IMG/VR virus record: IMGVR_UViG_3300046524_000366
Span: 1 to 23,639 of that record
Reading direction: 5' to 3' (one strand)
Source of the DNA: a virus
Length of the DNA stretch: 23,639 nt
Each line of letters begins with the position of its first letter. The stretch's first letter is position 1. Position numbers and translations under genes: made by a program. The notes below the pieces were generated by a model. It ran no database searches and was not told where the DNA came from. It saw nothing but the letters and a program-made list of their open reading frames with translations. Positions 6,140-11,598 of the stretch are shown piece by piece.

Positions 6140-7017
6140 TAGAGCAAGAGACAGATTTCACCGGATTCCCTGACCTGCCCTCTTACCATGCTAATTGGGC
6201 AGCTGTGTATATGGAGCCCATTGTCCAGTCAGGCGAGAGGCTCACTATCGGGGTTGTTGCCACTGACGGGAACGATCTAGCTGGTCAGTTAGCGATTTCT
6301 GACAAGGCCATGGAGTGTCTCTACGGTGAGGCCGCTCCAGGCATGAGGGCAATGATGGAACTCGCCCTCCAAAGAGCTCTTGAATTTGCCGGGTCAGGAT
6401 TTAGCGGGGTTTTTTCAAGTGGCATCCACGGCGTCTCCATTAGTAAGCGGCGAGAGGCAATCGGAGAGGATTTAGACGACGTCATCCTGCAGGGTATTAG
6501 TCTTACTTCTAGTCTGTGCGATCTCCATGCCGATGGCGTAGTCGAAAATGGTTACGATCGGACAAGCTACTGGCAGCGAATGAGAGTCGCAATGGCGAGG
6601 GTCAATCCCGCCCTGGCTAGAAATTTTGGACAGCATGTCCCTGTCACTATTAAAGGCTCTGAAATCTCCCTACCTTGCGATTACTTTTCTTCGGCGCTGG
6701 CCGTGAATATATGCGGGATGCTACCTGGCGCCAGGCAAAGTAATTTGTTTGATATCGCCAGTTCGCGTATTACCCGCCTTGAGCAGCTGAAGAGACATGA
6801 TTCTTTGATCGGTCACGATCAGAAGGCATCCCTGCTCCTTGTTACGCCCTCAGAATTACAGATCGCTAATCTTAAGGCGTCCAGTCGCAAGTCCTTCAAC
6901 GAAAAGATCTTGTTGCTCCAAGATATGGTCGAAGATCTCAATTTCAGCCTAATTCAGGTGCGAAGCCCTACGGAGGGGGCCAAATCTCTAGATAATTTAG
7001 AGAAATCAGCCGCTTAG
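6136..7017 (+). CDS. Third immunity-operon protein, unknown (possible DUF3037-like N-terminus)
   Basis: This 293-residue protein starts at an ATG overlapping the kinase stop (ATGA, 6136-6139) and ends 20 bases before a strong terminator, so it belongs to the repressor-kinase operon. The N-terminal ~95 residues contain YHANWAAVYMEPIV and GERLTIGVVA (33-42). This resembles, from memory, DUF3037 proteins, which I recall next to HipA-like kinases. The central part has many Ser and Gly residues (SGFSGVFSSGIHGVSISKRRE). The C-terminal 90 residues are helical and charged. No signal peptide, membrane span or catalytic motif is visible. It could be a kinase substrate, a kinase regulator or a repressor partner; the sequence does not decide. 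Confidence 0.75.
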   Translation: MIEQETDFTGFPDLPSYHANWAAVYMEPIVQSGERLTIGVVATDGNDLAGQLAISDKAMECLYGEAAPGMRAMMELALQRALEFAGSGFSGVFSSGIHGVSISKRREAIGEDLDDVILQGISLTSSLCDLHADGVVENGYDRTSYWQRMRVAMARVNPALARNFGQHVPVTIKGSEISLPCDYFSSALAVNICGMLPGARQSNLFDIASSRITRLEQLKRHDSLIGHDQKASLLLVTPSELQIANLKASSRKSFNEKILLLQDMVEDLNFSLIQVRSPTEGAKSLDNLEKSAA

Positions 7018-7036
7018 GCAATATTCAACAAAACGT

Positions 7037-7062
7037 AGCCCGCCAATGAGCGGGCTTTTTTT
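7037..7062 (+). terminator. Terminator of the repressor-kinase operon
   Basis: AGCCCGC (7037-7043) pairs with GCGGGCT (7050-7056) around a six-base loop, followed by seven T (7056-7062). It is a strong rho-independent terminator that separates the immunity operon from the rightward early promoter just beyond it. Confidence 0.9.
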
Positions 7063-7080
7063 CGTCCTTAATAAATTATT

Positions 7081-7094
7081 TTAGCAAATGCTAT
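7081..7094. promoter_or_regulatory. Repressor operator OL2-like
   Basis: TTAGCAAATGCTAT matches the TTAGC-N4-GCTAA operator at 13 of 14 positions. It lies 25 bp from the next copy and just upstream of the PL-like -35 hexamer. Confidence 0.7.
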
Positions 7095-7122
7095 TGCCAT
7101 TCAATTTAGCAGTTGCTAATTT
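7095..7122 (+). promoter_or_regulatory. PL-like promoter of the rightward early operon
   Basis: TTGCCA (7095-7100) and TAATTT (7117-7122) are 16 bp apart. Operator 7106-7119 sits in the spacer and overlaps the -10, the same design as the PR-like promoter at 4742-4770. It should drive the genes up to the integrase and be shut by the repressor in the lysogen. Confidence 0.65.
7106..7119. promoter_or_regulatory. Repressor operator OL1-like
   Basis: TTAGCAGTTGCTAA is a palindromic TTAGC-N4-GCTAA site inside the PL-like promoter. With the three other copies it defines the immunity specificity. Confidence 0.75.
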
Positions 7123-7279
7123 ACACCCATCGCAGCGACACACAGCCACTGCGAAGGGGCTCAACAGACCCACCGCTCTTTAACAAACCAAACCATTCGC
7201 GGATCGATCCCCGGAAACGGGCAGCCCTTGAGGCATCGCTGGAAACGGCGAACAACGCGAACCATAAATTTCGATCACC
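7120..7279 (+). promoter_or_regulatory. Early-operon leader with nut-like boxA and two boxB-like hairpins
   Basis: CGCTCTTTAACA at 7174-7185 matches the NusB/S10-binding boxA consensus of rRNA and lambda nut sites. Downstream, CCCG-GAAA-CGGG (7210-7221) and CGCTG-GAAA-CGGCG (7237-7250) form small hairpins with GNRA tetraloops, the boxB shape recognised by lambda N-type proteins. This suggests processive antitermination of the long rightward transcript. No N-like gene could be recognised, so factor-independent or host-factor-based antitermination is possible. Confidence 0.6.
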
Positions 7280-7402
7280 ATGTCAGCTCTGGAACTGAAC
7301 CACGCCCGGCTCTGGTTCCCGGACCAGTTCGACCTGCTGATGCATCTGGATCCAGCAGCCACCGTCCTGCGCTGTGAGCACTCCCTGCCGGAGCCAAGAT
7401 GA
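7280..7402 (+). CDS. Possible 40-residue leader-region peptide
   Basis: An ATG at 7280 opens a 40-codon frame beginning MSALELNHARLWFPDQFDLL, ending in an ATGA overlap with another short frame. Its composition looks protein-like (amphipathic N-terminal part), and the overlap is like those of genuine genes here. No clear ribosome site precedes it. It could be a small regulator such as an N-like factor, though it lacks an arginine-rich N-terminus. Confidence 0.35.
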   Translation: MSALELNHARLWFPDQFDLLMHLDPAATVLRCEHSLPEPR

Positions 7403-7485
7403 GGCGTTTCATCGGCACAGTGCAAAGCAGTGACTTAAAAGCGCCTCCCGGGATGGCGAGTAATCCCGTACCGACAGCCAGATGA
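7399..7485 (+). CDS. Possible 28-residue coupled peptide
   Basis: This frame starts at the ATGA overlap (7399-7402) with the preceding frame and ends at 7485, in another ATGA. The product (beginning MRRFIGTVQSSDLK) is basic at its N-terminus. It has no recognisable domain; support is the overlap only. Confidence 0.22.
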   Translation: MRRFIGTVQSSDLKAPPGMASNPVPTAR

Positions 7486-7532
7486 TTCAAGCCGATGACG
7501 GCCGCCAGCAGCGGGTCACGGAGAACAGATTT

Positions 7533-7576
7533 ACTGATGCCGCTTCGAAGAGGCGGCATTGGAAATCAACTGGAGA
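7533..7576 (+). promoter_or_regulatory. Hairpin leader module A before the zinc-ribbon gene
   Basis: ATGCCGC (7537-7543) pairs with GCGGCAT (7553-7559), and the stem is followed by TTGGAAATCAACTGGAGA, which contains the ribosome site of the gene at 7583. The flanks are nearly identical to module B at 7949-7993, but the inner stem pairs differ in a compensated way. This indicates a conserved RNA structure rather than chance. Confidence 0.6.
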
Positions 7577-7582
7577 AGCGCC

Positions 7583-7930
7583 ATGGCTAAAGCAGTGGTG
7601 ATCAAATACGAGTGCGATGCATGCAACCAACTGCACGATGATGAGGATGGGGCTCGGGAGTGCTGCATGCCTGGCGTCATTGAAAGGTTTTTCTGCCCCA
7701 TTTGTGACGAGTCGCACGACGAGGAGGCAGGCGCCCAGAAATGCATTCTGAGCCACGCAGATATTGAGTCTGCAGACGATGAGCATTGCCCAAACTGCCT
7801 GCGCCCTGCAGATACGGCTCAATTCAGAATTGAGATAGCTGTTGCTGGGCATTGCAGCACATGCAACCCGATCTACTCGCCAGATCAAAACCTGCAAATC
7901 AAATACGCACTTGAGCCGAAAGGTTTTTGA
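7583..7930 (+). CDS. Multi-zinc-ribbon small protein, unknown function
   Basis: This 115-residue acidic protein carries repeated zinc-knuckle pairs: CDAC (11-14), CC (27-28), CPIC (38-41), a single C54, CPNC (69-72) and CSTC (91-94). It also has His and Asp/Glu-rich linkers with two similar units (HDDEDGARECC and HDEEAGAQKC), which suggests an internal duplication. Start ATG 7583 has GGAGA eight bases upstream, at the end of leader module A; longer upstream frames begin at TTG without a site. Proteins like this in phage early regions often bind host enzymes, but no specific family is recognised. Confidence 0.75.
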   Translation: MAKAVVIKYECDACNQLHDDEDGARECCMPGVIERFFCPICDESHDEEAGAQKCILSHADIESADDEHCPNCLRPADTAQFRIEIAVAGHCSTCNPIYSPDQNLQIKYALEPKGF

Positions 7931-7948
7931 GCTGCGCGGGCCTTTTCA

Positions 7949-7993
7949 CTGATGCACCTGGTGACGGGTGCATTGGGAAAACAACCGGAGAGA
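7949..7993 (+). promoter_or_regulatory. Hairpin leader module B
   Basis: ATGCACC (7952-7958) pairs with GGTGCAT (7967-7973), followed by TGGGAAAACAACCGGAGA and then the ATG at 7998. It shares the outer CTGATGC and GCATTGG blocks and the CAAC-GGAGA ribosome-site block with module A. The arrangement fits an RNA element controlling translation or processing of each downstream gene. Confidence 0.6.
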
Positions 7994-7997
7994 GAAA

Positions 7998-8162
7998 ATG
8001 AACGAATCCCAGGTAAAAGAAATTGAAGAGATTGTTCAGCAAGTCGCGGTAGACAGCGGCGTCAGTTTCGACGCCGCCTTCAAAATAGCGGTTGGCGTGC
8101 TGAGGTTGCACGCCATTGAGAGATTACCTAAAGGAGACGGCTGTGCCGGAGGGCCGATTTAA
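7998..8162 (+). CDS. Small helical phage protein, unknown
   Basis: This 54-residue protein begins MNESQVKEIEEIVQQVAVDS and is helical and acidic at the N-terminus, with a short hydrophobic helix (FDAAFKIAVGVLRLHAI). Start ATG 7998 follows GGAGAG closely, downstream of leader module B. Its stop overlaps, on the opposite strand, the stop of the DUF2622-like gene. Function unknown. Confidence 0.6.
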   Translation: MNESQVKEIEEIVQQVAVDSGVSFDAAFKIAVGVLRLHAIERLPKGDGCAGGPI

Positions 8163-8449
8163 GCTTTGTAAAGGAATGCGGCCCATTGATGGGGCTGGAC
8201 ACTGCATGCAAAAACAGCGGCAGCCTTACTCGGTGAAAACGGCTTTGAAATGATATTTATTCGATCTCGTAAAGATGTAACGTCAAGGCTGCTCTCACCA
8301 AAATAAGTGCCCGTCGGCATTGATCGCACATCACCATCTGAGTAAGTGACTGTTCTTTTCAGGCCAATCGCTCCCATTACCTCGTGTAAATCTTCATAGC
8401 CGCTTGCACTAGCCCCAAACAGTTCAACACGCACCAAGTACTGCGCCAT
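8159..8449 (-). CDS. GhoS/DUF2622-like small protein
   Basis: This 96-residue protein has the pattern of the DUF2622 family now grouped with the GhoS antitoxin. A start like MAQYLVRVELFGAS is followed by YEDLHEVMGAIGLKRTVTYSDG, and a central MPTGTYFGE segment precedes the end. E. coli GhoS has a Cas2-like ferredoxin fold and cuts ghoT mRNA. No GhoT-like membrane toxin is visible beside it, so the function here is open. It is antisense to the early operon, convergent with the gene at 7998-8162 (stop codons overlap at 8160-8161), and could be lysogen-expressed. It may alternatively be a general DUF2622 phage protein. Confidence 0.7.
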   Translation of the reverse strand: MAQYLVRVELFGASASGYEDLHEVMGAIGLKRTVTYSDGDVRSMPTGTYFGESSLDVTSLRDRINIISKPFSPSKAAAVFACSVQPHQWAAFLYKA

Positions 8450-8920
8450 AACGAATTTCCTTATCTCGACTGTGGAGATTGCAGGATATGGGTTTCCCTC
8501 GACTGTGGAAAGCGAGGAAACAGGGAGCCTGCCCCTGTAAAAACAGGCGCCACGAAAGCCTGTCGTTAACTGCCCGATCCTCTCTATGAGAGCGCATCGG
8601 TTTGCGATCTTCCAGACAGGGCGCCCGCTCGCGAGGGAGGTGCTGATTGAAGTTCAGCGAGATCGCAATCCGATGCGGACGAAACTGCGGCCTATAACCG
8701 CCCACCTGCATCGAAACCAACTACCGAGGAATGCTCGGCAGTTGCCTTCAATCAGAGGAATGGCAGCCATGTAGCAGAGAGCGATTCACCTGCGCGGCGC
8801 GGCAAGCCTGAAGGCCGGCGCCCACCACTCATACAGGCAGCGGACAGTAGGCCGTCGATGTCACCGCGCATCGGCCGAATGAGGTAGGCCACCCCCACGC
8901 ACGTCGACAATTTAATGCTA
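8450..8920. other. Gene-free, hairpin-rich stretch
   Basis: No convincing gene is seen in these 471 bases. They hold a 17-bp inverted repeat with one mismatch (8593-8609 and 8661-8677) around a 51-base loop. A second hairpin has 11-bp arms with one mismatch and a five-base loop (8718-8728 and 8734-8744). The 11-base direct repeat TCGACTGTGGA occurs at 8466-8476 and 8499-8509. The density of structure suggests a non-coding RNA or transcript-processing region. A 62-codon frame over the first inverted repeat has no ribosome site and is not called. Confidence 0.5.
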
Positions 8921-8953
8921 GAAACCCAGGCCGTCGCCAGTAGCGGGCCTGGG
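8921..8953 (-). terminator. Likely terminator after the secreted-protein gene
   Basis: On the minus strand CCCAGGCC (8953-8946) pairs with GGCCTGGG (8932-8925) and is followed by TTTC. It lies five bases beyond the stop of the signal-peptide gene. The U-tract is short, so termination efficiency is uncertain. Confidence 0.55.
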
Positions 8954-8958
8954 ACAGA

Positions 8959-9297
8959 TTACTTGCTAGCTTTCGGCGCATAGCTCGGGCAGAAATGTTT
9001 TGCTGCCGACGGATCCCCTGCGGCCTGCAATTGAACTGCCTTGATTTCATCCTGAAATGCCGGATTGGTATCTACTGCAAGAATCTCCTTCTTTAGATCT
9101 GCGTTTGCCGCTATGTCTGGAAGGGAAAAGATGTTCTGCAGCGAGTAATTCTTTCCAGGTTCTTGTTCTGCACACATGCGCCCCATAGCCACGATGGTTA
9201 TAGCGATGTCGTGATCCTCGGTAGCCGCTTGGGTCTGCCCCAAATTACTGAGCGCGACCAAAGCAACTAGACATACGGCCTTCGAAATAACACGCAT
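8959..9297 (-). CDS. Exported small protein, possible lysogenic-conversion gene
   Basis: This 112-residue protein has a clear Sec signal peptide: basic MRVISK, hydrophobic AVCLVALVALSNLG and a TQA-A cleavage site near residue 24. The predicted mature form is ~88 residues with two cysteines (in MCAEQ and HFCPSY) that could form a disulfide in the periplasm. AAGGA lies eight bases before the ATG. It faces against the early operon and has its own terminator, so it is probably transcribed independently in the lysogen. No family is recognised; a periplasmic or surface-modifying role is plausible but unproven. Confidence 0.75.
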   Translation of the reverse strand: MRVISKAVCLVALVALSNLGQTQAATEDHDIAITIVAMGRMCAEQEPGKNYSLQNIFSLPDIAANADLKKEILAVDTNPAFQDEIKAVQLQAAGDPSAAKHFCPSYAPKASK

Positions 9298-9387
9298 GGG
9301 AATTCATCCTTAGAAGTTCTGTGCTTTATCGGCAGTGAAATCAAAAAATTCAACTCGCCACTTTGCAAATCGTTCGACACCACCCGA

Positions 9388-9437
9388 ATGCACTCCCCTC
9401 CGCGCCCAACGGCAACCAGCGGAGCGAATGAGTGCAT
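9388..9437 (+). promoter_or_regulatory. Two-tier hairpin before the small-gene chain
   Basis: ATGCACTC (9388-9395) pairs with GAGTGCAT (9430-9437), and inside it CTCCGC (9398-9403) pairs with GCGGAG (9419-9424). No U-tract follows. It precedes the gene at 9480 and echoes the ATGCAC/GTGCAT stem of module B. Confidence 0.5.
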
Positions 9438-9479
9438 CCGAGTTTTGTTGGATCAACACCCGCCACCACGGAGGCGACC

Positions 9480-9716
9480 ATGGCAACCAGCTATGCAGAC
9501 AGTGCTCAGGCCCGAGAGTGGGACAGGCGCTACGACGAATGGGGGCGCGCGAAGGCGCCGAAGGTTGAAGACTTCCATGACTACGAAGCTGCCGCGCTTA
9601 TACGCACTCAGCATCAGGAGCTGATGGCAGCTCAGGAGTTGGTCGACCGAAGGGCGCGGGCCACGCGAGTCGCCGCAGCAGTGGTCGCTTACGGTGAGTT
9701 CTGGAGGTTGAGATGA
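9480..9716 (+). CDS. Small helical phage protein, unknown
   Basis: This 78-residue, charged and mostly helical protein begins MATSYADSAQAREWDRRYDE. I chose ATG 9480 because GGAGG lies six bases upstream; a longer frame from 9432 lacks a site. It is the first of five genes linked by four-base overlaps. It is probably a host-interaction or accessory factor; no family recognised. Confidence 0.65.
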   Translation: MATSYADSAQAREWDRRYDEWGRAKAPKVEDFHDYEAAALIRTQHQELMAAQELVDRRARATRVAAAVVAYGEFWRLR

Positions 9717-9946
9717 ACACCCAACAACGCGATCACGACATGGCTATTTCTTGGATTGATGGCGAGATAGAGAACATGGTTCGCGGCCTCGGCAAGCCAA
9801 ACGCCAGCGCTGCTGCGACGTCATGCATCACCCTCGCTTTCCTTCTCCGCGCCATCGACAACGATGAGCATCGCCTCTACCGAGCGCGCATCGACGAGAT
9901 CTATGCCGCCTACAACGAATCGATCAAGCAAGGAGCTGCCGCATGA
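9713..9946 (+). CDS. Small phage protein, unknown
   Basis: A 77-residue protein starting at ATGA (9713-9716) on the previous stop. Sequence begins MNTQQRDHDMAISWIDGEIE and contains a hydrophobic helix (ATSCITLAFLLRAID), followed by a charged helix. Translational coupling to both neighbours is the main evidence. No domain recognised. Confidence 0.65.
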   Translation: MNTQQRDHDMAISWIDGEIENMVRGLGKPNASAAATSCITLAFLLRAIDNDEHRLYRARIDEIYAAYNESIKQGAAA

Positions 9947-10137
9947 CAACGCCACCGGTAAAAACTCTGGTCGATGAACAACTCGACGACATTGAGCGCC
10001 GCATCGCCATCCTCGGCTTCGGTCTCCCCTTCAACGAGGTGATCGGCCGCAAACGCGAGGACCTGGTCGACAACCTCCCGCAGCGCCTGTCGGTGACCAT
10101 GAAAGGCGGTCGCATCGCGGTGAGGGCTCGGCCATGA
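9943..10137 (+). CDS. Small phage protein, unknown
   Basis: A 64-residue protein beginning MTTPPVKTLVDEQLDDIERR, starting in the ATGA overlap with its predecessor and ending in ATGA with its successor. The middle is helical, the C-terminus basic (LSVTMKGGRIAVRARP). Function unknown; reality is supported by the overlaps and protein-like composition. Confidence 0.6.
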   Translation: MTTPPVKTLVDEQLDDIERRIAILGFGLPFNEVIGRKREDLVDNLPQRLSVTMKGGRIAVRARP

Positions 10138-10259
10138 AGCTAGCCTACTGGATCCTCGCTACCGTCCTCGTTGCAGGCCTGGCCGCTTACACCACGGCGC
10201 GCGATTCGTCTGGCATCTGTGAAGTGCCGCACTCGACCACCTACCGGGTTTTCCGGTGA
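10134..10259 (+). CDS. Tiny membrane protein (41 residues)
   Basis: This 41-residue frame starts in the ATGA overlap at 10134-10137. It consists of MK followed by a hydrophobic segment (LAYWILATVLVAGLAAYTTA), then a short polar tail with one cysteine. It looks like a single-pass inner-membrane or cleaved exported peptide. Small membrane proteins are common in phage early operons; the role is unknown. Confidence 0.55.
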   Translation: MKLAYWILATVLVAGLAAYTTARDSSGICEVPHSTTYRVFR

Positions 10260-10372
10260 CCAGTCTTCAGCGAGCGCGCCGGCTGTTGATACGGCGCGGT
10301 TCATTCTCCGCCATCGGCGTTTTCACCTTCCTTATGCTGCTCAGCGCTCTCGCTGATCGCGTCACTCAATAA
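10256..10372 (+). CDS. Tiny membrane protein (38 residues)
   Basis: This 38-residue frame begins at a GTG in the GTGA overlap with the preceding stop (10256-10259). A strongly basic N-terminus (MTSLQRARRLLIRRGS) is followed by one transmembrane helix (FSAIGVFTFLMLLSALA). The positive-inside pattern suggests a cytoplasmic N-terminus. It is the last gene of the overlapping chain. The non-ATG start lowers confidence. Confidence 0.45.
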   Translation: MTSLQRARRLLIRRGSFSAIGVFTFLMLLSALADRVTQ

Positions 10373-10415
10373 ACATCACCACCACAAGCTGCGCTCGGCG
10401 CGGCAAGGAATCGTC

Positions 10416-11543
10416 ATGTCCGCAAACGCCAAACAAGCCCCCGTATCGGCCGACCTCGAGCTGAGTGAAGCCGGCAGTACAAAGAACGCTGTTGCTCCTG
10501 CAGTTGCCGTCACCGACATCGCGGAGTATCGGCCGCATGAGGAGCAGATTGTCCGGCTAGAAACCAGTTACGCGAAGCTCGTCGTTGACTGCTCGACCAG
10601 TGAGGGGCTGGCAAGCGCCAAGGAAGTGCGCGTCGACATCCGCGACGTGCGCTACGCCCTGGCAAACACCACCAAAACTGCACTCGTTCCTTACCAGCAG
10701 AAGGTCAAAGAAGCCCAGGCCCGCGTCAACCAAGTAAAGGAGTTTGGCGAGGCGCTGAAGGATCGAGTTCTAGCGATTGAAGCGCCTGTCGACGAAGCCA
10801 TCAAGGCCGAAGAAAAGCGCATTGCAGACGCTAAAGCCGAACGCGAGCGCATCGAAGCTGAGCGCGTCGAGGCCATCCGAGCAAAAATCACCCGATTCAG
10901 CTCAGTCGCTGCTGCATACGCAAGCCGTAGCGCCGCAGACGTTGCGAACGTGCTGCTGAACGTCAAGGAGTCGGTAATCCTGCCAGAGGAATACGCCGAG
11001 TTTGAAGCTGAAGGCACCATCGCCCGGGACAACGCTATTGAGCAGCTCGAAACACTGCACAGATCTGCCGTCGAGCGCGAAGAGGCTGCCGCAAAACTGG
11101 CGGCCCAGCAGAAAGAGCTCGACGAGTTGCGCGAGAAGCAACGAATTGCCGATGAAAACGCAGAGAAAGAACGCCAACGGATCGCAGCGGAAGACCGCCA
11201 GCGCATTGCTGATCAGCAGGCAGAACTCAACCGGCAGCGCGAGCAACTGCAACGCGATCAAGACGCCCAGCGTTTGAAGGACGAGCAGAACCAGCGTGAC
11301 CAAGAAGAGCTTGCCCGCTTGCGCGCCCAAGCTGCCGCACCGGCCCCAATCATTGCAGCGGTAGCGCCGCTGATCGAAGAGAAAGTCGAGGTCGCACCTA
11401 TCAACACTCCGGCGATCGCTGCTGAATTGGACGACGTGACCACCACCGCGCCACCGGTCGAAGACATCGTCGAGGTCGTCGCACTGGGCTTCGACGTAAG
11501 CGTCGACACGGCTCGCGCCTGGCTTCGTGCAATTCGCTTCTAA
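10416..11543 (+). CDS. Coiled-coil protein of the recombination cluster
   Basis: This 375-residue protein has an N-terminal domain (about 35-120) that includes LVVDCSTSEGLASAKEVRVDIRDVR. Two long charged coiled-coil stretches follow, at about 125-155 and 220-305, rich in E, R, Q, A and K. The alanine/proline-rich segment APAPIIAAVAPLIEEK leads to a short C-terminal tail. It starts at ATG 10416 with AAGGA at suitable distance and sits 55 bases before the RecT gene. Proteins of this type often precede RecT/exonuclease pairs in phages, but their role is not established. It could organise recombination complexes on DNA. Confidence 0.7.
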   Translation: MSANAKQAPVSADLELSEAGSTKNAVAPAVAVTDIAEYRPHEEQIVRLETSYAKLVVDCSTSEGLASAKEVRVDIRDVRYALANTTKTALVPYQQKVKEAQARVNQVKEFGEALKDRVLAIEAPVDEAIKAEEKRIADAKAERERIEAERVEAIRAKITRFSSVAAAYASRSAADVANVLLNVKESVILPEEYAEFEAEGTIARDNAIEQLETLHRSAVEREEAAAKLAAQQKELDELREKQRIADENAEKERQRIAAEDRQRIADQQAELNRQREQLQRDQDAQRLKDEQNQRDQEELARLRAQAAAPAPIIAAVAPLIEEKVEVAPINTPAIAAELDDVTTTAPPVEDIVEVVALGFDVSVDTARAWLRAIRF

Positions 11544-11598
11544 CCCTTCCCTTCCCCTCTAAAGGTCGATGAACAAATCGTCAGCCAAGGAGAGCGCA

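Noticed and set aside
7482-7601. A third short coupled frame after 7399-7485
   Set aside because: It crosses leader module A and overlaps the zinc-ribbon gene start; the hairpin is the better explanation.
8586-8774. A 62-codon plus-strand frame
   Set aside because: No ribosome site, and it runs through both arms of a 17-bp inverted repeat, so RNA structure explains the stretch better.
10691-11206. A 171-codon minus-strand frame rich in Ser and Ala
   Set aside because: Antisense shadow of the coiled-coil gene; the low-complexity composition mirrors the Glu/Arg/Ala codons on the other strand.
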